From positions 1 to 64,000 of the forward strand of contig NZ_FOKT01000008.1 of the NCBI RefSeq assembly GCF_900112305.1: DNA of 64,000 nt. The letters are read 5' to 3'. How positions within the stretch are numbered: position 1 is the stretch's first letter; every line of letters begins with the position of its first letter. The notes below the pieces were generated by a model that was given only the letters and a program-made list of their open reading frames with translations, did no database searches and was not told the DNA's origin. Made by a program: the position numbers and the translations under genes. Source of the stretch: Microbulbifer thermotolerans (GTDB taxonomy: Bacteria; Pseudomonadota; Gammaproteobacteria; Pseudomonadales; Cellvibrionaceae). Below, piece by piece: positions 44,793-52,661 of the stretch.

Positions 44793-46739
44793 ATGAGCGA
44801 CGCCACCGCAGTAAAAACCGCTCCATTCGGCAGCTGGAGATCCTCCATAGATGCGGATCTGCTGGTCCAAGGCAGTGTGCGCCTGAGTGAAGCCAGCCTG
44901 GTGGACGGGCGCTACTATTGGCTGGAATCCCGCCCGGCGGAAAAGGGCCGCTCTGTGCTAGTGCAGTTTTCCCCGCAAGAAGGCAGGCGCGATGTGCTCC
45001 CGGCGCCCCTTAGTATCCGCTCCAAAGCGCACGAATACGGCGGTGGCAGCTATTTGGTCGACGGCAACACCGTCTACTTTGTACTGGCGGACGACCAGCA
45101 AATCTACCGCATGGATTTGAACAGCCAGCTGCCAGAACCCATTACCGCGGAAAACAACAGCCGCTATGCTGATCTCACCCTCGACCGCAAACGCAATCGC
45201 CTATTGTGCGTGGAGGAAGACCACACTCCATGCGCCCGAGGCGGACAGCCGGTGGCACGCATACTGTCCATTGATCTGGACCGACCACTGCAGAATGCAC
45301 CACGCATTCTCGCTCAGGGCGCCGACTTTTATTCCAATCCCCGACTGAACCCCAAAGGCGACCGGCTCTCCTTTCTGCGCTGGCACCACCCGGACATGCC
45401 CTGGGATGCCACTGAACTCTGTGTGGCCGAACTGGATGCCGATGGAAACGTAAGTGATGTCGCCCAGGTCGCCGGTGGCAGCGGGGAATCGATTTTCCAG
45501 CCACAGTGGTCCCCGGAGGGGGAGCTGTTTTATGTCTCGGACAAAAGCAACTGGTGGAACATCTACCGCCTGGGCAGCGAGCGTCCACTGTGGGAAAAAA
45601 AAGCCGAATTCGCCACACCGCAGTGGGTATTCGGTATGTCCACCTACGGTTTTCTAACCTCAGACGAAATCCTGTGCACTTTCACCGAAAGCGGCCGCTG
45701 GCAATTGGCAACCATCGATATTCACAGCGGCGAGCACCGGCTGCTGGCACTCCCCTACTGCGACATCGAAAGTGTCCGCTGTGAAAGCCACAGCGCCGTG
45801 ATGATCGCCGCTGGCGCCGATCGCTTCCCGGCGGTGGTGTCCTACAACAGCCACAGCGGTAAATTCGAGACCATCGCCAGCAGCAATAACACCACTCTGC
45901 AACCAGCGCTTTTCTCCATTGCCCAAGAAATTGAATTCCCCGCTGGCGGACGCAGTGTGTACGGCTTTTACTATCCGCCACACAATCCGGCCTACACAGC
46001 GCCGGAAGGTGAAAAACCACCGCTGATTGTATTCAGCCATGGCGGTCCCACCGGAGCCACCTCCGCCGGGCTAAATCTGAAAATCCAGTACTGGACCAGC
46101 CGCGGCTTTGCCATTCTGGATGTCAACTATTCCGGCAGCACCGGCTTTGGCCGCGCTTACCGGGAACGTCTGCGCGGCAGCTGGGGAATCACCGATGTAG
46201 AGGACGTCTGCGCCGGGGCTGAATACCTGGTCGCCAAGGGGCTGGCGGACCCGGAGCGGCTGTTGATCAAGGGCGGCAGTGCCGGCGGTTACACGGTACT
46301 CGCGGCACTGACTTTCCACAATACATTTAAGGCCGGAGCCAGTCACTATGGTATCGGCGATCTCACCACACTGGCTCGGGACACGCACAAATTCGAATCC
46401 CGTTATCTGGACAAGTTAGTGGGCCCCTGGCCGGAAGCGGAAGCCATTTACCGAGAACGGTCGCCGATCCAACACGTGGAACAGCTGAACTGCCCGGTAA
46501 TCTTCTTCCAGGGTTTAGAAGACAAGGTAGTGCCTCCCAGCCAGGCGAAAACCATGGCCGATGCGCTGAGACGGCGCGGTATACCGGTGGCTTATATTAC
46601 CTTCGCAAATGAAGGGCACGGATTCCGCAGTGGCGAAAACATAAAAATGTCACTGGAAGGCGAGCTGGAATTCTACAGCCGCATTTTCAATTTCCCTCTG
46701 CCGGAATCCGGCCCCGGCATTACCATTGAGAACCTGTAA
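44793..46739 (+). CDS. S9-family (prolyl-oligopeptidase-type) serine peptidase
   Basis: A 648-residue protein with an N-terminal beta-propeller (blades with phrases such as KAHEYGGGSYLVDGNTVYFV and FLRWHHPDMPWDATELCVAE) and a C-terminal alpha/beta-hydrolase domain. The catalytic triad is visible: Ser in KGGSAGGYTVLAAL, Asp in FQGLEDKVVPPSQA and His in FANEGHGFRS. HGGPTGATSAGLN forms the oxyanion region. It resembles the acylaminoacyl/dipeptidyl-peptidase S9C branch that trims short peptides. No signal peptide, so cytosolic. AAGGAAG precedes the chosen ATG. greB follows after 16 bp and is likely in the same transcript. Confidence 0.9.
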   Translation: MSDATAVKTAPFGSWRSSIDADLLVQGSVRLSEASLVDGRYYWLESRPAEKGRSVLVQFSPQEGRRDVLPAPLSIRSKAHEYGGGSYLVDGNTVYFVLADDQQIYRMDLNSQLPEPITAENNSRYADLTLDRKRNRLLCVEEDHTPCARGGQPVARILSIDLDRPLQNAPRILAQGADFYSNPRLNPKGDRLSFLRWHHPDMPWDATELCVAELDADGNVSDVAQVAGGSGESIFQPQWSPEGELFYVSDKSNWWNIYRLGSERPLWEKKAEFATPQWVFGMSTYGFLTSDEILCTFTESGRWQLATIDIHSGEHRLLALPYCDIESVRCESHSAVMIAAGADRFPAVVSYNSHSGKFETIASSNNTTLQPALFSIAQEIEFPAGGRSVYGFYYPPHNPAYTAPEGEKPPLIVFSHGGPTGATSAGLNLKIQYWTSRGFAILDVNYSGSTGFGRAYRERLRGSWGITDVEDVCAGAEYLVAKGLADPERLLIKGGSAGGYTVLAALTFHNTFKAGASHYGIGDLTTLARDTHKFESRYLDKLVGPWPEAEAIYRERSPIQHVEQLNCPVIFFQGLEDKVVPPSQAKTMADALRRRGIPVAYITFANEGHGFRSGENIKMSLEGELEFYSRIFNFPLPESGPGITIENL

Positions 46740-46755
46740 TAACGAGTAATACACA

Positions 46756-47268
46756 ATGGCAAGATGGAGACCACCGCGCCCGCGCGGCTCCCGCTATATC
46801 ACACCAGAAGGCGCGCGGCGTATGCGCGCTGAACTGAAACAACTGTGGGAAGTGGAGCGACCCCGCGTTACCCACGCTGTCAGCGAGGCCGCCAAGCTGG
46901 GGGATCGCTCCGAAAATGCGGACTATATCTACGGCAAGAAACGCCTGCGCGAAATCGACAGCCGGGTGCGTTTCCTCACCAAGCGGTTGGAGGAAGTCAC
47001 TGTGGTGGACCGCATCCCGGAAGATACGGAAAAGGTCTTCTTCGGCGCCTGGGTAACTCTCGAAGACGACGAGGGCAATAGTAAAACCTACCGCATCGTC
47101 GGCCCTGACGAATTCAACGTAAAGGCTGGGTTGATCTCCATGGACTCCCCCGTGGCCCGCGCCCTGCTGGGCCGACGTCTCGACGACGAGGTGGAGCTCA
47201 AGAACAGTGACCGTTGGACTCGCTACTACATTGTAGATATCCGCTACGAGCAGCCCGACAAGACATAG
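46756..47268 (+). CDS. greB: Transcription elongation factor GreB
   Basis: Rescues backtracked RNA polymerase by stimulating cleavage of the nascent 3' end. The 170-residue protein has the coiled-coil arm with the acidic tip (AAKLGDRSENADYIYGKKRL; the two acids of GDRSENAD coordinate Mg2+ in the polymerase) and the C-terminal FKBP-like domain (FFGAWVTLEDDEGNSKTYRI, IVGPDEFNVKAGLISMDSPV, ALLGRRLDDEV). GreB rather than GreA is indicated by the basic N-terminus and by YIYGKKRLREID. It is 16 bp after the S9 peptidase gene. Confidence 0.95.
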   Translation: MARWRPPRPRGSRYITPEGARRMRAELKQLWEVERPRVTHAVSEAAKLGDRSENADYIYGKKRLREIDSRVRFLTKRLEEVTVVDRIPEDTEKVFFGAWVTLEDDEGNSKTYRIVGPDEFNVKAGLISMDSPVARALLGRRLDDEVELKNSDRWTRYYIVDIRYEQPDKT

Positions 47269-47396
47269 ATACTCCGCAGGCTGCCCGCCACTGAACCCCG
47301 ATGGTTCTGTTCTTACCGGCCTATCCAGCGGCTACGAAAAAAAATCATTTCGCGCCCTTGAAAAATTCGATTTCACACCCACATCTCGCCCCTGTA

Positions 47397-47425
47397 TGCG
47401 CCCCGAGGAGGCGCGCACATCTTTT
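47397..47425 (+). terminator. Possible terminator in the greB downstream region
   Basis: GCGCC at 47398-47402 pairs with GGCGC at 47410-47414 around CCGAGGA, followed after five bases by CTTTTT. It is a short stem about 130 bp after greB, so only a weak call. Confidence 0.35.
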
Positions 47426-47461
47426 TACCATTTGATTTTTTATGATCTTTACGGAGGTTGT

Positions 47462-47545
47462 ATGGAAAAATCATCTGGTCACCCAAACCACTTCATGACG
47501 TTTTCCTTTGGCGGGGATTCCACTCCCGCAACGAATCCGCCCTAG
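47462..47545 (+). CDS. Possible 27-residue small protein or leader peptide
   Basis: An ATG preceded by a strong ribosome-binding site (GGAGGT five bases upstream) opens a 27-codon frame starting MEKSSGHPNHFMTFSFGGDS and ending TPATNPP before a TAG at 47543-47545. It stands alone, 182 bp upstream of the inositol-phosphate synthase gene in the same direction. The peptide is hydrophilic and not recognised. It could be a translated leader for the inositol operon, a small protein, or a chance frame with a good ribosome site. Confidence 0.4.
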   Translation: MEKSSGHPNHFMTFSFGGDSTPATNPP

Positions 47546-47727
47546 TTGATCTCCGGAGCCGACCTTTTTTCGACGGCCTCCACTTTCTGTAGTCCCTTCA
47601 TTTGCCAACGGCGCACTGTCCTGATGGCCGCTGCTCCTTTGTGTTCAGCCGGGCCGTGTCCGCTCCGTGGCGAAAACAGGGAATCCAGTCTTGTTGACCA
47701 ACACACTGAACAATACAGAGGTGAAGC

Positions 47728-48885
47728 ATGAAAAGAATCAAGGTTGCCATTGCCGGCATTGGGAACTGCGCCAGCTCTCTGATTCAGGGTATCCACTACT
47801 ACCGCAACCGGGATCCACAAGAGGCGGCCGGACTCATGCACCCGGTGATTGGTGGCTACGGTGTCAGTGACATCGACATTGTCGCCGCCTGGGATATTGA
47901 CGCCCGCAAGGTCGGGCAGGATGTTGCTACGGCCATCTTTGCCCCGCCCAACTGCACCCAGGTGTTCTGCAAGGATATTCCGCCCACTGGCGTCAAGGTG
48001 CGCATGGGCCGAATCCTCGACGGTTATTCCGACCACATGGCCCAGCATCCCCAGGAGCACACCTTCGTACTGGCGGACCAGCCGGAGCCGGACAAGGATA
48101 CGGTGGTCTCTCTGCTCAAGGAGAGCGGCGCCGAGGTGTTCATGAACTACCTGCCGGTGGGATCCGAGGAGGCCAGCCGCTTCTACGCCGAGTGTGCCCT
48201 GGAAGCGGGGGTCGCCTTCGTCAACAACATCCCCGTATTCATCGCTTCCGACCCGCAATGGGCCAAACGCTTCGCAGAGAAAAAGGTGCCCATCATCGGT
48301 GATGACATCAAGGCGCAGCTGGGAGCGACCATCACCCACCGCACCCTGACCGACTTGTTCAGGAAGCGGGGGGTCAAACTGGAGCGCACCTACCAGCTCA
48401 ATACCGGTGGTAATACGGACTTCCTCAACATGAAGAATCAGGACCGCCTCGCCTCCAAGAAGGAGTCCAAAACCGAAGCGGTACAATCCGTTGCCGCCAA
48501 GCGGCTGGACGAAGCCAATATCCATGTGGGTCCCAGCGATTACATCCCCTGGCAGAAGGACAACAAGGTCTGCTTCCTGCGCATGGAAGGCAAGCTCTTT
48601 GGGGATGTACCCATGAACCTGGAGATGCGCTTGTCCGTTGAAGACTCCCCCAACTCCGCCGGGGTGGCCATCGACTCCATCCGCCTTGCCCGACTGGCGC
48701 TGGACCGGGGTATCGGCGGAGTTCTAGAGGGGCCCAGTGCCTACCTGTGCAAGCATCCGATGAAGCAGTACCCGGATGACGAAGCCTATCGCATGACAGA
48801 AGCCTTTATTCAGGACAACAGGGTGGACCTCGATGAAGTGCGTCATACTGGCCGCTGGACAAGGCCGGCGGCTGAAGCGGTCTGA
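47728..48885 (+). CDS. ino1: Inositol-3-phosphate synthase (myo-inositol-1-phosphate synthase)
   Basis: Cyclises glucose 6-phosphate to L-myo-inositol 1-phosphate with catalytic NAD+. The 385-residue length is that of the short prokaryotic/archaeal type. NAD-binding VAIAGIGNCASSLIQGIHYY, MNYLPVGSEEASRFYAECAL, the active-site PIIGDDIKAQLGATITHRTL and YQLNTGGNTDFLNMKNQDRL with the catalytic lysines downstream (PSDYIPWQKDNKVCFLRMEG) are all present. GAGGTG lies just before the ATG. The 3' end overlaps the next gene by 53 bp. It heads a three-gene operon that would turn its product into CDP-inositol and then an inositol phosphodiester. Confidence 0.95.
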   Translation: MKRIKVAIAGIGNCASSLIQGIHYYRNRDPQEAAGLMHPVIGGYGVSDIDIVAAWDIDARKVGQDVATAIFAPPNCTQVFCKDIPPTGVKVRMGRILDGYSDHMAQHPQEHTFVLADQPEPDKDTVVSLLKESGAEVFMNYLPVGSEEASRFYAECALEAGVAFVNNIPVFIASDPQWAKRFAEKKVPIIGDDIKAQLGATITHRTLTDLFRKRGVKLERTYQLNTGGNTDFLNMKNQDRLASKKESKTEAVQSVAAKRLDEANIHVGPSDYIPWQKDNKVCFLRMEGKLFGDVPMNLEMRLSVEDSPNSAGVAIDSIRLARLALDRGIGGVLEGPSAYLCKHPMKQYPDDEAYRMTEAFIQDNRVDLDEVRHTGRWTRPAAEAV

Positions 48886-50146
48886 CAGCAAACCCCTCAC
48901 ATCCCTGTTGGGTCTTCCCCTGATCGAGAGGACCATGCGCACCGCCATGGAGGGCGGTGTCACGGGATTTGTCGTGGTGACCGGCTACCAGGCCGAGCGG
49001 GTCAGCACCTTTGTCAGGGCTCTGGGAGAACGGCTACAGGTCGAGGTCACCACGGTAAACAACCCGGATTGGGAACACCGGGAGAACGGCTATTCGTTAC
49101 TCTGCGCCCGCCCGTATCTGCAGCAGGCCCCCTTTCTGCTGACTATGGCCGACCACCTCTTTGAGGCGGATACGGTGCGCCGGTTGCTGGGCGCCTCCCT
49201 GCCGGAGGGCGGCATCCTGCTGGCCTGCGACCACCACCGGTGCAATCCGCTGGTGGATCTGGAGGATGTCACCCGAGTACGGGTCGATACCCACAGCGGA
49301 GCCATCCAGGCAATCGGCAAGGGATTGGCGGACTACAACGCCTTTGACACCGGCCTGTTTCTCTGTGCACCCGGTTTTCTCGACCGGCTCCAGGAGGCCA
49401 TCGACACCGGTGACAGCACCCTTAGCGGTGCCGTGCGCAGACTGGCCGACCAGGGACAGGCGCGAACACTGGATGTGAGCGGTGCCTTCTGGATCGATGT
49501 AGATGATGACGCCGCTTTCCGCCGGGCGGAAGAGGCCCTGCTGGGGCTGGCTCGGGGCAAGGAGCGGGACGGCCCCGTCTCCCGCTATCTGAACCGCCCC
49601 CTCTCGGCGCGGCTGTCTAAACGCCTGGCCTACACCGGGCTGACGCCCAATCAGATCAGTCTGTTCTCCTTTGGGCTCTCGCTGCTCGGTGCAGCGCTGA
49701 TGCTGATCCCCCACTACTGGGGGCTATTACTGGGCGGCATTCTGGCCCAGGGGGCGTCCATTGTGGATGGCTGCGATGGGGAAATCGCCCGGCTCAAACA
49801 CCAGCAGAGCGACTACGGCGGCTGGTTGGATGCGGTACTGGATCGCTACTCCGACGCCCTGCTGCTCACCGCGCTCGCCCTGCACTGCTGGCAAATCGGT
49901 ACTCCGGCTGCCATCCCCATCGGCTTTCTCGCGGTCACCGGGGCTCTGGTGCTCAGCTATACGGCGGACAAGTACGACGGCCTCATGCGTGACAAGGGCG
50001 GCAGTCGCTTCCGCCTGGGGCGGGATCTGCGCCTGCTGGTGATCGCCCTGGGGGCCCTCTTCAACCTGCCCCTCACCACCCTGGTGGTGATCGCCACAAC
50101 CATGAACGGGGAAGCGATCCGCCGTATGGTGGTCTGCCGTGGATAG
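48833..50146 (+). CDS. Bifunctional inositol-1-phosphate cytidylyltransferase / CDP-alcohol phosphotransferase (IPCT/DIPPS type)
   Basis: A 437-residue fusion. The N-terminal nucleotidyltransferase (residues about 1-235) opens with the sugar-nucleotide motif VILAAGQGRRLKRSDSKPL and has TMADHLFEADTVRRLL and FWIDVDDDAAFRRAEEALL. The C-terminal half is a membrane CDP-alcohol phosphotransferase with the full motif DGCDGEIAR...G...D...D (DGCDGEIARLKHQQSDYGGW continuing LDAVLD, about residues 311-338), the four Asp being the metal and catalytic residues, plus several membrane segments. This architecture is that of archaeal and thermophile IPCT/DIPPS, making CDP-inositol and condensing it with inositol 1-phosphate. 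A lipid or other alcohol as acceptor is the alternative. Confidence 0.88.
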   Translation: MKCVILAAGQGRRLKRSDSKPLTSLLGLPLIERTMRTAMEGGVTGFVVVTGYQAERVSTFVRALGERLQVEVTTVNNPDWEHRENGYSLLCARPYLQQAPFLLTMADHLFEADTVRRLLGASLPEGGILLACDHHRCNPLVDLEDVTRVRVDTHSGAIQAIGKGLADYNAFDTGLFLCAPGFLDRLQEAIDTGDSTLSGAVRRLADQGQARTLDVSGAFWIDVDDDAAFRRAEEALLGLARGKERDGPVSRYLNRPLSARLSKRLAYTGLTPNQISLFSFGLSLLGAALMLIPHYWGLLLGGILAQGASIVDGCDGEIARLKHQQSDYGGWLDAVLDRYSDALLLTALALHCWQIGTPAAIPIGFLAVTGALVLSYTADKYDGLMRDKGGSRFRLGRDLRLLVIALGALFNLPLTTLVVIATTMNGEAIRRMVVCRG

Positions 50147-50717
50147 GGTTCTGCAACAGGCCATGGCGGCCATTCGCCGCTATATCGCCGGCTCCTCCAC
50201 CGAGGAGGATCCGGCCCATGCGGACAACACTCTGGAGTGGTTGCTGCGGCTCAGGGCGGACGCGGATCCAGCCCTGCAGCTGGCGGCTCTAGGGCACGAT
50301 ATCGACCGAGCCTCCCCCGACAAGGTCCGCCGCCAGGACTTTGCCGATTACGATGCCTTCAAAGCGGCCCACGCCCACCATGGGGCACAGCTACTGGAAC
50401 GGCTGCTGGAGGAACAGGGGGTGGAGCGGGCAATCATCGAGCGCTCCTGCCAACTGGTACGCCTGCATGAGGTGGGCGGTAACGAAGATGCGGACCTGCT
50501 CCGGGACGCGGACAGCCTCTCCTATTTTGATACCAACCTGCCGCTTTATCTGCGCCGGGAGGGGGAAGCGGAGGCCCTGCGCCGCAGTCTCTGGGGCTTG
50601 CGGCGGCTCTCCCCTCGCGGGCTGGCGCTGCTGCGACAGCATCCGGTGACAGACCCGGCAGCGGCGGCTGTCCTGACCCGCGCCCTGGCACTGTTCGACC
50701 GGCTCGACAGCGGCTGA
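50139..50717 (+). CDS. HD-domain metal-dependent phosphohydrolase-like protein
   Basis: A 192-residue cytosolic protein with HD-superfamily spacing: His27 (EDPAHADNTLEWLL), His53-Asp54 (LAALGHDIDRAS), His78/His80/His81 (FKAAHAHHGAQLL), a later His in VRLHEVGGNEDAD and the acidic LLRDADSLSYFD. These residues would bind two metals and hydrolyse a phosphate ester. The GTG start at 50139 overlaps the preceding stop by 8 bp, so it is co-translated with the IPCT/DIPPS-like gene. Position suggests it removes the phosphate from the phosphorylated inositol product. I do not recognise the exact HD subfamily. Confidence 0.75.
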   Translation: MDRVLQQAMAAIRRYIAGSSTEEDPAHADNTLEWLLRLRADADPALQLAALGHDIDRASPDKVRRQDFADYDAFKAAHAHHGAQLLERLLEEQGVERAIIERSCQLVRLHEVGGNEDADLLRDADSLSYFDTNLPLYLRREGEAEALRRSLWGLRRLSPRGLALLRQHPVTDPAAAAVLTRALALFDRLDSG

Positions 50718-51131
50718 CCGGGAGCCAGCCTTCGCTACGGCCAGAAGTCCAAAGCTATCGCCCACTGCTCTGCAAACCTCGGCCTGGCTCTACGCAGCCT
50801 CCGATAAACACAAGGCTTACCCACCACCCAGTGTGCAGTCTCAAAAGGCGATAGCCACTCGGGGTTAAAATCCGCTGTCCGGTGGAAAGTCAGGCGCCAG
50901 CTGCGCAAAAATCCAGTCCGGATTCTGAACCGATGATCTACATTGATAGCGGCCTGTGATCGGACCATCAGTCGCACAATGACATCCGACCGGGTGCTGT
51001 AATTCCCCCCAAGGTTCATCGTTTCCCACCACTGGTTGGCGTTAGCCGCAATGCCTCGGGACCGGTGGCGCAATCGATGTGTGGTTCAAATACTCCCTGA
51101 ACAAAAATGCCGGGTGGCAAAGGAGATTCAT
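50718..51131. other. Intergenic region before the patatin gene
   Basis: About 410 bp. A minus-strand open frame at 50735-51073 is Arg/Trp-rich, lacks a ribosome-binding site and is not believed. The right end holds the patatin ribosome-binding site AGGAG. Confidence 0.5.
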
Positions 51132-52478
51132 ATGGGAAGTTCAAATTGGTTTGAGAGCGCAATCGCCAAGGCGGATGCGCAATGGGAACTATCCAAGTCC
51201 CACATTATTGGCAATACCTACAGCGATGTTCGCGACGACGAGGGCCATCAATATGTCGACCTGGTTCTGGAAGGCGGTGGTATGCTGGGCATCGCGCTGG
51301 TCGGCTATACCTACGTCCTGGAAAAAGCCGGCATCCGCTTTCGCAAAATAGCGGGAAGTTCGGCCGGCGCCATCAACGCTCTGTTCCTCGCCGCAGCCGG
51401 TAAGCCCAATGAAATCAAGAGCGAGCGACTGTTGACGATTTTGTCCAATACTGACTTCTCCAGTTTCGAAGACGGCAGGGATTTCAGTAAGAAAACGGTC
51501 CAGCGACTGCTCTCCGGCAAGGGTTTCTTCGGCGCCCTCGCCTTGCATCCGATCGATGCCTTCCGCACCCTGCAATACCTACTCAAGCACAAGGGATTAA
51601 ATCCCGGCGACAACTTTAAGCAGTGGCTGCAGGATCAGCTCAAGCAGTTGGGCATAGAGTCCACCGCGCAACTCAACACGCGAATTAATCAGTTTCCGGC
51701 CCTGAAATACCGTGGCAAGAAGGACACCCAGGTGGGCAATGGCGCCGTTGCCCTGGTCGCCGCGGATATCCGTACGGAAACCCGGGCCATATTCCCAGAG
51801 ATCGCTCAGCTTTACTTTTCCAATCCCGATGCGGTCAACCCCGCGGAGTATGTGCGCGCGTCCATGTCGGTACCCGGTTTCTTCGAACCGCATCGAGTGC
51901 GCAATATTCCCCATATCGAACTCCACAGCGAAGTGGCGGAGAACTGGAAAAAGTTCAAGGGGATCAGGAACCCGAAAACCTTCTTTAAAAAGGGTTTCCC
52001 CCAAAGCGTGGAGTTTGTCGATGGCGGCTTGGTCTCCAACTTTCCCTTTGATATTTTCCATATCAAATCCGGCGTACCCAAGCTGCCTACCTTCGGCGTC
52101 AAACTGGAACTGGATCTGTACCAGCCGACTAGCAACAAAATCGGCCGTTTCACCATGGGGCTGATCAACACTTGCCGGAACATGCTCGACAACCACTTCC
52201 GCGCCAGTGTGAACGCGGAGTACAACCAGCTGGTTAAAGAAATCGCAATCACCAGACTGGCGAACGGTGAGCGCCCGCACTGGCTGGATTTCTCCATGCC
52301 ACAATCACACTTGGAGCACCTGTTCGTGTGCGGCGCCCGCGCAGCCATCGACTTTCTGCGCAAGGACCCGGCCGACCCCAACCAGGGTTTCAGCTGGGAT
52401 AAGTACCTGCAAATCCGCATGACAGAGGCACCCCTGCCCACAGTGGTCGAACCCGAAGTGGAGAAGCAGGAGCAGTAA
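51132..52478 (+). CDS. Patatin-like phospholipase
   Basis: A 448-residue acyl hydrolase with the Ser-Asp dyad of patatins: oxyanion loop GGGMLGIAL (from residue 48), nucleophile Ser77 in IAGSSAGAINALF and Asp297 in EFVDGGLVSNFPFD. The usual Arg of GGGxRG is absent. There is no signal peptide or membrane segment, so it acts on membrane lipids from the cytosol or at the inner face. AGGAG with seven bases spacing precedes the ATG. No cyclic-nucleotide synthase or other CBASS gene adjoins, so a phage-defence effector role is not supported. It is likely a housekeeping or lipid-turnover enzyme. Confidence 0.9.
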   Translation: MGSSNWFESAIAKADAQWELSKSHIIGNTYSDVRDDEGHQYVDLVLEGGGMLGIALVGYTYVLEKAGIRFRKIAGSSAGAINALFLAAAGKPNEIKSERLLTILSNTDFSSFEDGRDFSKKTVQRLLSGKGFFGALALHPIDAFRTLQYLLKHKGLNPGDNFKQWLQDQLKQLGIESTAQLNTRINQFPALKYRGKKDTQVGNGAVALVAADIRTETRAIFPEIAQLYFSNPDAVNPAEYVRASMSVPGFFEPHRVRNIPHIELHSEVAENWKKFKGIRNPKTFFKKGFPQSVEFVDGGLVSNFPFDIFHIKSGVPKLPTFGVKLELDLYQPTSNKIGRFTMGLINTCRNMLDNHFRASVNAEYNQLVKEIAITRLANGERPHWLDFSMPQSHLEHLFVCGARAAIDFLRKDPADPNQGFSWDKYLQIRMTEAPLPTVVEPEVEKQEQ

Positions 52479-52602
52479 TCCGCTTTCTCTGGCAGCGCCG
52501 CGCCCCGCGCGCGGTGCTGTTGTGCCCGGAATATTGCCCCGCACCTCACAGCAACCCGACACTTACCTCGAAAAGCAGTCTCCTGTCGCGCATTCGCACA
52601 CT

Positions 52603-52621
52603 TCAATCAGAGGTTCTCTAA
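52603..52621 (+). repeat. Right-end relic of the dispersed element
   Basis: TTCAATCAGAGGTTCTCTA matches the right end of the dispersed elements with TA at the border. No left partner is seen. Confidence 0.45.
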
Positions 52622-52661
52622 AATCATGCAATGGCATCTTTGAGAGGCCACCGGAGTAGCG

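Noticed and set aside
50735-51073. Minus-strand frame of 112 codons between the HD gene and patatin
   Set aside because: Arg/Trp-rich composition, no ribosome-binding site, and it overlaps the patatin upstream region.
51132-52478. Patatin as a CBASS phage-defence effector
   Set aside because: No cyclic-oligonucleotide synthase, Cap2/Cap3 or other defence gene adjoins.
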